From: Propionibacteriaceae bacterium
Lineage (GTDB): Bacteria > Actinomycetota > Actinomycetes > Propionibacteriales > Propionibacteriaceae
Assembly: GCA_009781145.1 (NCBI GenBank)
Contig: WQYR01000002.1
Location: 1-46,385 of the forward strand
Reading direction: 5' to 3'
DNA length: 46,385 bases
Part shown: positions 26,495 to 36,314 of the stretch, in pieces
Position numbering within the stretch: position 1 is the first letter of the stretch
Layout of the letters: each line of letters starts with the position of its first letter
Position numbers and translations under genes: made by a program
The notes under the pieces: model-generated
The model's database searches: none
What the model was told of the DNA's origin: nothing
What the model saw: the letters and a program-made list of their open reading frames with translations, nothing else

Positions 26495-27295
26495 ATGAGC
26501 GGGGACGCCATACACACTTTCGTTGTCTTGGCCTACAAGGAGTCCGCATACTTGGAAGAATGCATAAAGAGCGTTCTTAACCAGAAGTACCCCAGCAAGG
26601 TTCTTATCGGCACATCCACGCCAAATGACCACATTCACGGGCTGGCGCAGAAGTACGGGCTCGATGTCGTTGTCAACCCAGGGTCGAAGGGAATCGGCTA
26701 CGACTACGACTTTGCCGCGCATTGTGGCACAACAGAACTGGTGACTATCGCACACCAGGACGACTTCTACGACTACACATATTCAGATCGTATTGTTGCC
26801 GCCTACGCTGCCAGCAAGAATCCCCTGATGATTTTCCCTGGCTACTACGCCATAAAGCGGGGCAAACGGGTTTACATGGACCTGAACTTTGTGTTCAAGG
26901 GCATCATGCTTTATCCGCTCAATTTCACCCCGCTCCAAGGCGTGCGCTTCTTCAAGCGTCTCTCTTTGCGGTTTGGTGACCCCATCATGTGCCCCGCGGT
27001 GACGTACGTCAAGGCCAAGCTTCCGTCCCCGTTGTTCGCTTGTGACGACCTGATTTGCAGCGTCGATTGGTTTGCGTACGAAGTGCTTTCTCGGGAACCA
27101 GGCGAGTTCGTGTACATGAAGGATCGCCTCATGGGCCACCGCATTCATGTTGGTTCGACTACCTCCAAGACGATCGGTGCAAACATCAGAACTGAAGAGG
27201 ACGTCTACATTCTGAAGAAGTTCTGGCCCACGGCGATAGCAAAACTGGTGGCGAAGCTTTACAAGGCCAGCGAGTTCGCAAACGACCCAAAGTAG
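26495..27295 (+). CDS. GT2-like glycosyltransferase
   Basis: This 266-residue protein has a GT-A-like start (IHTFVVLAYKESAYLEECIK), SVLNQKYPSKVLI, and an unusual metal-site region reading IAHQDDFYDY. Later blocks (MCPAVTYVKAK, FACDDLICSVDW) resemble GT2 proteins of capsule clusters. The donor is unknown. I place the start at ATG 26495 because AAGGAGGA lies upstream; the earlier GTG at 26474 overlaps the preceding stop as GTGA and is possible. It is the second gene of the GtrB-like unit, so it may extend or prepare the side chain. It converges with the acyltransferase gene. Confidence 0.83.
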   Translation: MSGDAIHTFVVLAYKESAYLEECIKSVLNQKYPSKVLIGTSTPNDHIHGLAQKYGLDVVVNPGSKGIGYDYDFAAHCGTTELVTIAHQDDFYDYTYSDRIVAAYAASKNPLMIFPGYYAIKRGKRVYMDLNFVFKGIMLYPLNFTPLQGVRFFKRLSLRFGDPIMCPAVTYVKAKLPSPLFACDDLICSVDWFAYEVLSREPGEFVYMKDRLMGHRIHVGSTTSKTIGANIRTEEDVYILKKFWPTAIAKLVAKLYKASEFANDPK

Positions 27296-27347
27296 GCTCC
27301 TCGGCGCCCGACCCGGTGCGATCCGAATGGCAAGCGGTTTCAGTGCA

Positions 27348-28526
27348 CTAGATAGGTCTGGACCTGATGGCCGTGAACCTCTCCTTCAGTTTCAGGAAAC
27401 GCTTTTCAAACAGCTCATATGAGCCCCACGACAGCAGGATTGTGAGTCCTATGGCAAAAACCAATAATGCGATGGCCACCAGCGGTGTCAAGTTTTCCAG
27501 CCCGCCAAGCCGCGGCCCCAATCGTCCCATGCATTCCCTCGCCACGATGAAATGGAAGACGTACAGGCCGAACGAGATCTTGCCAAGGTAGGCCAGCACT
27601 CTGTTGCCAAGCACTACACTCATGACCCGGCTCTTGCTAGTGATCACCGCGTCCAGAATCAGAACGAACGCGACGCCATACATCGTGTATCGGGCCACAT
27701 CTCCGTAGGAAGTCGGCTCAATCGGCGGCAGTAGGAAGGTGCCTGCTGTGATCAGCAGACCCAACACGATTTCGACCCAGCTTGCCAGCTTCGACAGGAA
27801 ACCGTCGAACACGCCAAGCCCCAGCATTGTTCCGAGCACAAAGCCATCGCATTGGATTGGGGAGGCCCAGATGAACGGAGCAGGCATGGCATACACCACA
27901 GCCACCAGCCGCATCAAGCAGAGAACGGTAAGCACCGCGACACCGGCAATAAGCACCGTCTTTTTGCTCAGCTTGGCCAACACCGGCACGACGAAAGGCA
28001 GAAGCAGGTAGTACTGTTCCTCAAGTGAGATCGTCCACAGATGCGCAACGCCCACTATGTCGTTGGTCCAACCGGTCAAGGACGCCCAGAGATTGTCCGT
28101 GAAGGTGAACAGCCTCAAGACGCTGGCACCTGATACCGACCCTGGATGGGTTGCTTCTGAAATCACGATCATCACGATGATGAAGGCGAAATAGAGTGGC
28201 CAGATTCTTAGAACTCGTCTTAGAAAATACTTCTTCAGAGACACTCCGCCAAATCTTCGCACTTCCAAGACCAGCAGCCTCGTCAGCAAAAAGGAACTGA
28301 TCACAAAGAACAGCTCGACGCCCACGTATCCGTTGATGTGTATGACCCAAAAGGGGCCCCATGGCACCTCGAAGTGGTACAGGAACACCCAAAGAAACGC
28401 AAAGAACCGCAGACTGTCGACATTGCCGAAATACACCCGCGGCTGTTCTGTGCCGCTAAGCTCAGTTGTGCCAGTCTTGGCGGTCGCGGAACGAAGCATT
28501 GGTGGCATGGTCATGTCAGCACTCAC
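27348..28526 (-). CDS. Acyltransferase family 3 (OafA/YrhL-like) membrane protein
   Basis: This integral membrane acyltransferase probably O-acetylates sugars of the polymer on the outside. The 392-residue protein has about ten spans. It has the family block VDSLRFFAFLWVFLYHFEVP with the essential histidine near residue 51, then VELFFVISSFLLTRLL and a basic KKYFLRRVLRIWPLY motif, all typical of OafA. The GTG at 28526 directly follows the stop of the gene upstream; an ATG at 28514 is an alternative. It is the last gene of the minus-strand operon. Confidence 0.9.
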   Translation of the reverse strand: MSADMTMPPMLRSATAKTGTTELSGTEQPRVYFGNVDSLRFFAFLWVFLYHFEVPWGPFWVIHINGYVGVELFFVISSFLLTRLLVLEVRRFGGVSLKKYFLRRVLRIWPLYFAFIIVMIVISEATHPGSVSGASVLRLFTFTDNLWASLTGWTNDIVGVAHLWTISLEEQYYLLLPFVVPVLAKLSKKTVLIAGVAVLTVLCLMRLVAVVYAMPAPFIWASPIQCDGFVLGTMLGLGVFDGFLSKLASWVEIVLGLLITAGTFLLPPIEPTSYGDVARYTMYGVAFVLILDAVITSKSRVMSVVLGNRVLAYLGKISFGLYVFHFIVARECMGRLGPRLGGLENLTPLVAIALLVFAIGLTILLSWGSYELFEKRFLKLKERFTAIRSRPI

Positions 28527-29843
28527 TCAACCCAGCCTTGTACACGGCACATCCCACGCCGTCGTGTCCGACTCTGAAGGCTGCCACCCCAGCGGCACCA
28601 CCGGTGCCGCAACACCCTGCACGCCAGGACCGCATTGGGCGCGAGCAGAGGAAACGAAGTCGCTCCAACCCGCCCCGGACAGCCGCGCCGGGTTCGTCGT
28701 GGTGAAACTGAAACTCTGCACAACAAACAGCGCTACCAGCGTCAGCGCAGCGAGCTTGACATCCACACGCTTGGCAAAGACCAGTTGATCGAGTGCCACG
28801 ATCCATGCCGAAAGCAGGCACAACGCGGCCCCCACCCCCCAACGGCCAAGAGAGACAGTGTCCATCGTCGTGAACAGACCACCCGGGTACCGCACCATGT
28901 ATATCGCGAAGAACCAAAGCGCCACGCCAACAATCCCACCGTAAGCAATAGCTAGACGACTTACGCCTGATCCACGCCAAAACGCCAACAGCGCCGGCAG
29001 AACGGACACCACTGCAAGCAGCGCCAGACCCCGAACACCGATCACGGCAACTGCGGCGGCCAACAGCGGCACCGATGATGTCACACTGCCTCCAAACACA
29101 ATGACGACCAGCCCGCGCACCGCGCCAACAAAGGTCTGCGGATCTTCGGAATACGCATTGCGCCCCGTCGCCAGGTATGCAACCCCCTGAAAAGCGCAGG
29201 CGACCAACAGTGCGAGGCTGATTAGACGCTGGCCGCGGTTCTTGCTTCTTACGATGAACCACAACGCGATAGGCGCAAAGAACGCCACTTGTATCTCCGA
29301 CAGCCCCAACGCCAACGTGTATGCCACCAACCCAACGACGGCAAACCGAGCGCGCGGCATCGCAAAGAGTACCCAGAATGCCCCATACAGCGCCCACCAA
29401 TGCAGATTGCAGAGCGTTCCCAGCGGCTCAATGCCGGCCAGGGGCAGCAAAAGCGGCACTAGTACTACTGCCAGGCGCGTTGGCCATGACGTCAGCAGGT
29501 GCCTCGAACACTGATACGACACGGCGCTGACGACCGCGACGCAAACGCAAGCCGCGAGCGTGGCCAATACCGCCCAGTACCGAACCGGCCCCAGCGCCAA
29601 AATTCCGGCCGCCACACGCGGCACGAACTGCAGGTACCCCGCATACGGACGGAAGAGCAACCACGGACTGGGGTCTTTGAACCATTGACCGACAAAAATG
29701 ACGCCGTCCTCCGCATAGAGCCGCCCTCGCTCTTCAGGACGCACTCGAAGCCAGACCAGAATCGTGCCAAACACAACGATGCCCAGCAGCACCAACATCG
29801 GCTTGGACTTCAACCATGTCATCGCAGCGACAAGACGACCCAT
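28527..29843 (-). CDS. Polytopic membrane protein of unknown function
   Basis: I do not recognise a family. The 438-residue protein has about ten membrane spans, a first extracytoplasmic loop rich in acidic and aromatic residues (RLYAEDGVIFVGQWFKDPSP), and a soluble tail of about 60 residues with two cysteines. The loop glutamate/aspartate pair after span one is typical of GT-C glycosyltransferases, which makes this a possible polymerase or side-chain transferase. The start ATG at 29843 has GGAAGG 13 bases upstream. A promoter-like motif lies at 29954. Its stop is immediately followed by the acyltransferase start, so the two are co-expressed. Confidence 0.72.
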   Translation of the reverse strand: MGRLVAAMTWLKSKPMLVLLGIVVFGTILVWLRVRPEERGRLYAEDGVIFVGQWFKDPSPWLLFRPYAGYLQFVPRVAAGILALGPVRYWAVLATLAACVCVAVVSAVSYQCSRHLLTSWPTRLAVVLVPLLLPLAGIEPLGTLCNLHWWALYGAFWVLFAMPRARFAVVGLVAYTLALGLSEIQVAFFAPIALWFIVRSKNRGQRLISLALLVACAFQGVAYLATGRNAYSEDPQTFVGAVRGLVVIVFGGSVTSSVPLLAAAVAVIGVRGLALLAVVSVLPALLAFWRGSGVSRLAIAYGGIVGVALWFFAIYMVRYPGGLFTTMDTVSLGRWGVGAALCLLSAWIVALDQLVFAKRVDVKLAALTLVALFVVQSFSFTTTNPARLSGAGWSDFVSSARAQCGPGVQGVAAPVVPLGWQPSESDTTAWDVPCTRLG

Positions 29844-29953
29844 ATCAAGTCACTACCCTTCCGACGCTCATTGCGACACACTCCACTCCACTGGGAAGAA
29901 GGCCTGCTCGCCACCGTTTTCTTGCCTCAATTTGGAACTGGAGGCTCGCGCCG

Positions 29954-29962
29954 ACTCTATCA
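29954..29962 (-). promoter_or_regulatory. Candidate extended -10 promoter inside the long minus-strand operon
   Basis: Minus strand reads TGATAGAGT, matching TGnTAnnnT. It sits just beyond the flippase stop codon and about 110 bases before the next gene, so it may give that gene and the acyltransferase independent expression. Confidence 0.38.
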
Positions 29963-29971
29963 CAGGATACC

Positions 29972-31231
29972 TCAGAGATCGCCGTCACGTCCGCTGCCGC
30001 GAATAGCCCAAAGGTGCACAAGCACTCCGAATAGCGGCCCAACCAGCACTGCCGCGATTACCTTTCCGACACCAGCCAACGGCAAGGCGAACAGCAGGGC
30101 CACCGTCGCACCTGCCCCGAGAAGCCAACCAACCAGATACGCCCTGTGCGCGCCAACGGCGATCGTCGCGGTGCCAGAGATGGTCAGCAAGGCCACCGAC
30201 ACCGTGGCGAAGGTCAAACAGCCCAACATCAGCCCCGACATCACGTACTGCGAGCCGAACAGCAGCCGCATGATCCATGGGCCAACAAACCCGACCACCA
30301 ACGCAAGCAGGGCCCCCAAGGCAGCCAAGCCTGCGAAAGGTTTGACCAACACCTTGAGGCTGCCGTTCCTTACCGCAACAAAACCCGCGATCGCTATGCT
30401 CTGAAACACAGTGAGCGGCACCATCACCGGAGCGCGTGTCAACTGGACTGCCAGAAGAATTGTCGCAAGCCCTGGCGTGGCATCGCCAAGAGCTGCGCGA
30501 ACAATCGCCGGAAACCCATTGACAAGCACGGCGGCTGCCATCGCTGCCAACATCGCCAACAACCCATTCCCTAGCAGACGCCGCAGCCCAACATCACCTC
30601 GCGCGAGCAGCGCTTCACGAGCCGGTCTAATAGCAAGCGCAACCAGCAGCGATGTGAGAGCCGGTATCGCCATGGCCAACTGCAGTGACACCAGCGACGG
30701 CAAAGTCAGCGCGATCACCAACACCAGGCCGATCCTGACCGTTGGCTCCGACAGGAACAGCACGATCATGGTGCCCCATCGATGATGCCCCGCCAGTGCA
30801 CCCGCCAGCGAAAGATAGCACCCATAAATCACAAGGATTGCGGCGCTGACCGACACTACCAGCGTGCTGGCACCAAGACTTGGCGCCCAAAGGGGCGACA
30901 GCAGAAGCAGGGCAACAACACCTGCGCCAGTTAGGATGACGGCCATCGTCAGCACCCTGGCCGGTCGCGCAACACCCCTGTCACCAGATTCAAGGTTGGC
31001 GCTGCTGACCGCCCGCGAGGACTCGTTTTGGATGCCGGTGATGATCTGAAAGCATCCAAAAAGCGCCGAGTAATACACCAACAGCCGCGTGTAATCTGCC
31101 GTGTCGAGTACTCGCGCGGCCACCGCCATCACCACCACCGCCGAGACCGCACTCCACCCGCTCGCCACGATCATTCCCACGGATCGACTTGGCGAAATGA
31201 GCCTCTTCGCGGCCGCAGGGGCTTCAGTCAT
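29972..31231 (-). CDS. Wzx/MOP-type polysaccharide flippase
   Basis: The 419-residue, roughly 12-span protein resembles MATE/MOP superfamily polysaccharide exporters that flip lipid-linked oligosaccharides. Seen: a first span followed by AARVLDTADYTRLLVYYSAL, close in style to Wzx N-termini, a glycine-rich mid-region with QLTRAPVMVPLTVFQSI, and a late conserved-looking FGSQYVMSGLMLG. It starts eight bases inside the end of the DUF2142 gene. It belongs to the rml operon, not the wzm-wzt operon, hinting at a substrate different from the ABC exporter's. An amino-acid export role is unlikely given context. Confidence 0.8.
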   Translation of the reverse strand: MTEAPAAAKRLISPSRSVGMIVASGWSAVSAVVVMAVAARVLDTADYTRLLVYYSALFGCFQIITGIQNESSRAVSSANLESGDRGVARPARVLTMAVILTGAGVVALLLLSPLWAPSLGASTLVVSVSAAILVIYGCYLSLAGALAGHHRWGTMIVLFLSEPTVRIGLVLVIALTLPSLVSLQLAMAIPALTSLLVALAIRPAREALLARGDVGLRRLLGNGLLAMLAAMAAAVLVNGFPAIVRAALGDATPGLATILLAVQLTRAPVMVPLTVFQSIAIAGFVAVRNGSLKVLVKPFAGLAALGALLALVVGFVGPWIMRLLFGSQYVMSGLMLGCLTFATVSVALLTISGTATIAVGAHRAYLVGWLLGAGATVALLFALPLAGVGKVIAAVLVGPLFGVLVHLWAIRGSGRDGDL

Positions 31232-32834
31232 GGCCGTTGCCCGACACCTCGCCCGCGCCAACTTCGCTCGCGCGATGACGCACGGTGAACAGCACAAGCG
31301 CGAGACACGCAAACCCGATACTGCCAACAACCCAGGTGATCATGGGGGACGGTACCCCGGCCCGCCACCATTCGACTTGCTTGTTCAGATCGAGTTCAGG
31401 ACCGCTGGCACCGCTGACATAGCGTCGAATCAACTCGTGCAGCGCCCACGACTGAGCCAACACCAAGAACACGAACATCACCCACGTCTGGCCAAGCGTC
31501 AGCGCGCGTGTGCCTTCCTTCTTGCGATAGCTCAGAAGAACCGCCGCCAACAGAAGCATCAAAGGCGCCAGGTACCGAGGCTGCACGCCCTGGCCGACTT
31601 CGAGGCCGCTCATCTGCAGCGTGAACACTGGGACGACGAGCAGCAAGAATGCGACGCCACCTGCGGCGATACCCTTCATCCAGGACATGCGCCGCATGCC
31701 CTGGAACATGAGACCGACGCCGACCGCCATGCTGAGCACGGTGGTCATTGACCCCATTGGCGTATCCAGCCAGCCGAGCATTCCCGTCCAAAAACCAGCT
31801 ATCAGCCCCGGCAACTGCGTCACGTTGTAAATCAGCAGACGCCCGTCCCCAGCGGTGCCACCATTTAGCCCAACCAGCCCCGACGACTGCGAACCACCGA
31901 ACGTGCCGACGATGCCTATCACGCTCACGACCAGCATCCCCGCCCACACGAGCCGGTGAGTTCGCCACCTTGACGGACGCATGTCAGGCAAATGAGCAGC
32001 TCCAACAGCCAGGACCGCGACAAAACAATAAGTGGCACCGTCCGACCTTGCACCAGCACACATCAATGCGGCAAGCACTGCGACCACGGCTAAGGCACGT
32101 CGCCGCCAAGCGGGTGTGTCATCAAATCGGGTGGCGAAAAGGCCTGTCAGTGCGAACCAGGCCACAGGAACACCAATGAACACCCAGGCGGACGGGTTGA
32201 CAGAAGTCACAAAATAGATCACCAAAGGAACACTGAACCCAACCATCACATACGCAAGCAGCCGCTTCATCGAACGCGGCAACAACCATGCCAACACCCC
32301 GAAGAACAGCGCTGCGATCAGCGCATTCGCGGACCGCACCAACAAGTTCGTAGTGTCCGACCCGCTGGGCGACGACGACACAAACACGTGCATGATTCGG
32401 TAATACGCGCCTGGATATCCGCCGTTGTTCACCCTGTCCGAACCGATCACCGCGTCAGGTGACACCTGAGTGGAGCACCCCGCCGAGATTGGCTGATTGA
32501 AAATGAAACAGCGCATGGCTGCGATTCTGGCGGGCACCTCCACGATCGGCAATGACTTGTCATCGAAGTCGTAGCCCACGATTTTGCAGAACTGACCAAC
32601 CGGCTCTGGGCACCAAATGCTGGTCAAGTGGAAGTCGTCGTCGGGCCCGGCCCCCTCGGGGGACGAGACGATCCATGCGGCCGCGGTGAACGCGGCACCC
32701 ATAACAACGATGATAGCGACCAGAACCCGAGTGATGATTCTCCACACACCAGATGATGCCGACGCGGTGGCCTTTGGACAAGTGTCGTTCGGCACTGTCT
32801 GGTCAGTCGTCGGGCCATCAGCCGCGTTCGTCAT
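31224..32834 (-). CDS. DUF2142-like polytopic membrane protein
   Basis: The 536-residue protein has a first span near residue 30-55, then an extracytoplasmic region with GPDDDFHLTSIWCPEP, where the aspartate cluster and histidine resemble the DUF2142 family, a group with GT-C-like topology. Four cysteines lie in the first loop and may form disulfides. About ten further spans follow. The start at 32834 has GGAG eight bases upstream and overlaps the DUF2304 stop by 17 bases. Gene order GT2-DUF2304-DUF2142 suggests a three-part system: make polyprenyl-phosphate sugar, move it, attach it outside. That is inference. Confidence 0.8.
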   Translation of the reverse strand: MTNAADGPTTDQTVPNDTCPKATASASSGVWRIITRVLVAIIVVMGAAFTAAAWIVSSPEGAGPDDDFHLTSIWCPEPVGQFCKIVGYDFDDKSLPIVEVPARIAAMRCFIFNQPISAGCSTQVSPDAVIGSDRVNNGGYPGAYYRIMHVFVSSSPSGSDTTNLLVRSANALIAALFFGVLAWLLPRSMKRLLAYVMVGFSVPLVIYFVTSVNPSAWVFIGVPVAWFALTGLFATRFDDTPAWRRRALAVVAVLAALMCAGARSDGATYCFVAVLAVGAAHLPDMRPSRWRTHRLVWAGMLVVSVIGIVGTFGGSQSSGLVGLNGGTAGDGRLLIYNVTQLPGLIAGFWTGMLGWLDTPMGSMTTVLSMAVGVGLMFQGMRRMSWMKGIAAGGVAFLLLVVPVFTLQMSGLEVGQGVQPRYLAPLMLLLAAVLLSYRKKEGTRALTLGQTWVMFVFLVLAQSWALHELIRRYVSGASGPELDLNKQVEWWRAGVPSPMITWVVGSIGFACLALVLFTVRHRASEVGAGEVSGNGHD

Positions 32835-33168
32835 CAAGCTGCTCCAACTTCTGCCTCGCGATCGCGGCCTCTTCTGCCAGGCGCCGAATCTTGTCTTCCT
32901 GGCTTGATACTTCAAGCGAAAGGTGCAAGCACACTCCCAACAGCAGGAGTATTGCCAACGTGAACAACAGGTTTGAGGCAACCTGGACGCCGACCAGCCG
33001 CGCGGCCCAGTTCAACAGGCCCGGCCATGCTGCCAAGACGATGCTGATGACGCCAACTATCACCCACAGCGCTGCGTACTTTTCTTTCAGCCGACGCGAC
33101 CTCAGCAACAGCAGGATACCCAAAATGATGCATACCGCTATCACAATGAAGAAAATACTTCCGCGCAT
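32818..33168 (-). CDS. DUF2304 small membrane protein
   Basis: This 116-residue protein has three hydrophobic segments (about 5-22, 33-52 and 65-85), the conserved-looking LRSRRLKEKYAALWVIVGV loop, and a charged coiled-coil tail (EDKIRRLAEEAAIARQKLEQ). DUF2304 genes very often sit next to DPM-like GT2 genes, as here: its ATG overlaps the GT2 stop as TGATG. It may act like GtrA or anchor the transferase to the membrane, but no function is proven from sequence. A much longer in-frame upstream extension would overlap the GT2 gene and is rejected. Confidence 0.88.
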   Translation of the reverse strand: MRGSIFFIVIAVCIILGILLLLRSRRLKEKYAALWVIVGVISIVLAAWPGLLNWAARLVGVQVASNLLFTLAILLLLGVCLHLSLEVSSQEDKIRRLAEEAAIARQKLEQLDDERG

Positions 33169-33881
33169 CAGGCACCGTCCTTTTCTGAGACCCGACGCCG
33201 GGTCAGCGCAACCAGCAACGCAAACATCGTACGTCCCAACAGAATGGTTGACTTGAACGGATTGTGTGACGCCTGACCGGCCCGTCGGGCAAGCATCTCT
33301 ACCGGCACCTGGGTCACCGAGCAGCCAGAACGAATCGCCATCACCAGGGAATCCACCGTGTCGCCCAGGTATTCCGCTGGATAATGGCGACAATACTGCG
33401 CGATGGCCTTGCGGTTGGCGGCCCGGAACCCGGACGTGATGTCAGTCAGCTTCGTGCCAGCCATCCGTGACACGATCGCGGCCAGCAGGCTCATTGCCCA
33501 TCGCCGGGGGCCATGAACCGAATACTCGCCCTTACCGGCGAACCGTGCCCCCAAGCAGATGTCCGCATCCGCCAGGCCACTCAAAACCAGAGGGATGTCC
33601 GACGCCGCATGCTGCCCATCTGCGTCTACCTGAATCGCCTGGTCATAGTCGTACCGCCTGGCGAATTCATACCCGGCCCTCATTGCCCCACCGACGCCAA
33701 GATTGAACGGCAACCTCAACACAATCGCACCGGCCGCTTCGGCGATGTCCGCTGTCGCGTCAGTTGACCCGTCATCAACAACCAAAACATCAACTCCCGG
33801 GTTTGCCGAGATGATCTCGCCCAGCGTAGCCGCGATAGCTTCCGCCTCGTTCCAGGCGGGCGTGATCACAAGAGTTTTCAC
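33168..33881 (-). CDS. GT2, DPMS-like glycosyltransferase
   Basis: This 237-residue soluble GT2 shows LVITPAWNEAEAIAATLGEI, VVDDGSTDATADIA, NLGVGGAMRAGYEFA, the metal site IQVDADGQHAASDI, and LTDITSGFRAANRKAI, all marks of dolichyl-phosphate-mannose-synthase-like enzymes. It lacks C-terminal membrane spans, which DUF2304 next door may supply. The GTG start has AGGTGG a few bases upstream. It follows rmlCD by eight bases, so it is co-transcribed with rhamnose synthesis; the lipid-linked sugar it makes could be rhamnose, but this is unproven. Confidence 0.9.
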   Translation of the reverse strand: MKTLVITPAWNEAEAIAATLGEIISANPGVDVLVVDDGSTDATADIAEAAGAIVLRLPFNLGVGGAMRAGYEFARRYDYDQAIQVDADGQHAASDIPLVLSGLADADICLGARFAGKGEYSVHGPRRWAMSLLAAIVSRMAGTKLTDITSGFRAANRKAIAQYCRHYPAEYLGDTVDSLVMAIRSGCSVTQVPVEMLARRAGQASHNPFKSTILLGRTMFALLVALTRRRVSEKDGA

Positions 33882-33889
33882 CGTGCCAC

Positions 33890-35260
33890 CTACACCACGC
33901 CAGCCGGGTACTCCGGCACCTTGTAGCCCGTCGCTTCCAGCTTGCCAAGATCAAGCACACTGTGCAACGGCCGCGGCGCGATACCAACCTTTCCGGCGTA
34001 ATACTCTTCTGTTGTCACTGACGTCACGTCATCGGCACTGCGACCATGAGCCACGAACACCGCCTTGGCGATCTCCGCCCAACTGATCGGCTGTCCGCCG
34101 TCCGTGCAGTTGTAGGTACCGAAAGGCGCCTGCGTGTCCAACAGGTATTTGATGGCTGCCGCCAGGTTTGAGGTGTGCGTCAACCGACCGATCTGGTCCC
34201 CGACGACGGATGGCTTGATGCCCTTGTCAGCCAGCTCCCCCATCGTCTTGATGAAGTTCTTGCCGTCACCAACAACCCAACTGGTGCGCATCAGATAGTG
34301 GCGTGGCGCCACCGACACTGCCACATCACCCGCCGCTTTTGACTCACCGTAAACACTCAACGGCGCCATGGCGTCGTCCTCCACCCACCGATCATGGGTG
34401 CCGTCGAAAACGTAATCCGTTGAAATGTGCACCAACACCTGGTGGTGCTCGACAGAAAGCCGCGCCAACAGCGCCGGCACCGCGGCGTTGGCCTTCCACG
34501 CACCCACACGTCCCTCTGGTGTCTCCGCACCGTCGACGTTCGTCCAACCCGCTGCATTGATTACCACGCCGTAGTCGCGCCACGGGAACGCCGCCACCTG
34601 GGCCGGGTCGGTCAGGTTCAAGGTGTCAATGTCGAACCCCGAAGCATCGGGCAGCAACGCGCTGAGCGCGCGCCCCAACTGACCATTGGCGCCCAGTATC
34701 AAGGTCTTACGCGGCAGCACTGCCTTCGCGTCGGCCAACCTCGGGTGCGCCTTGTCTTTGTCCGAAACCACGGCCTCGCTCAACGGGATCGGCCAAGCTA
34801 TGTTCACCGTCTCGTCTGCCAGATTCACAAAGGCATATGAATCGAGGTTATCGGCGCTCCAATGTTCATTCACCAGATAGGAATACGCAACATTGTCCTC
34901 CAACGTCTGGTAGGCGTTTGCCACGCCGCGCGGCACAAACACGGCAATTGACTCATCCACCACGGTTGTGAACACCGCACCATAGGTCGCACCATCGCGC
35001 AAATCGACCCACGCCCCAAAAAACCGGCCATGCGCCGACGAAACCATCTTGTCCCAAGGTTCGGCATGAATGCCCCGCGTCGTGCCACGCTCGACATTGA
35101 AAGACATGTTGTTTTGCACCGGCTCGAAATCCGGCAGGCCCAGGCCCACCATCTTTGCGCGCTGCCAGTTCTCTTTGAACCAGCCGCGATTGTCGCCGTG
35201 GACCTCCAGGTGAACCACCAACAAACCGGGGATTGGCGTGACTTCAATGCTCAATGCCAT
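33890..35260 (-). CDS. rmlCD: Bifunctional dTDP-4-dehydrorhamnose 3,5-epimerase/reductase (RmlC-RmlD fusion)
   Basis: This single 456-residue protein carries the last two steps of dTDP-L-rhamnose synthesis. The RmlC cupin covers about residues 1-180, with DNRGWFKENW, the catalytic-histidine block TRGIHAEPWDKMV near residue 62, and FVPRGVANAYQTL. The RmlD part starts at about 186 with ILGANGQLGRAL for NADPH, then HISTDYVFDGTHDRWVEDD, and YGESKAAGD with the YxxxK pair. Fusions of this kind are known in some actinobacteria. It lies three bases after rmlB. Both domains look complete. Confidence 0.95.
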   Translation of the reverse strand: MALSIEVTPIPGLLVVHLEVHGDNRGWFKENWQRAKMVGLGLPDFEPVQNNMSFNVERGTTRGIHAEPWDKMVSSAHGRFFGAWVDLRDGATYGAVFTTVVDESIAVFVPRGVANAYQTLEDNVAYSYLVNEHWSADNLDSYAFVNLADETVNIAWPIPLSEAVVSDKDKAHPRLADAKAVLPRKTLILGANGQLGRALSALLPDASGFDIDTLNLTDPAQVAAFPWRDYGVVINAAGWTNVDGAETPEGRVGAWKANAAVPALLARLSVEHHQVLVHISTDYVFDGTHDRWVEDDAMAPLSVYGESKAAGDVAVSVAPRHYLMRTSWVVGDGKNFIKTMGELADKGIKPSVVGDQIGRLTHTSNLAAAIKYLLDTQAPFGTYNCTDGGQPISWAEIAKAVFVAHGRSADDVTSVTTEEYYAGKVGIAPRPLHSVLDLGKLEATGYKVPEYPAGVV

Positions 35261-35263
35261 ACG

Positions 35264-36283
<1,020 letters not shown>

Positions 36284-36314
36284 TTAAGCCTACCCGACAG
36301 AGCCCGTGGCTGGG

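Noticed and set aside
28516-29400. Long minus-strand open frame in another phase of the 28527 gene
   Set aside because: It lacks the regular membrane-span pattern and start context of the overlapping frame, and it is cysteine- and arginine-rich as expected of an out-of-frame reading.
32835-32981. Upstream extension of the DUF2142 gene to 32981
   Set aside because: It overlaps the DUF2304 gene and reads as cysteine/arginine-rich shadow sequence; the ATG at 32834 has a proper GGAG site.
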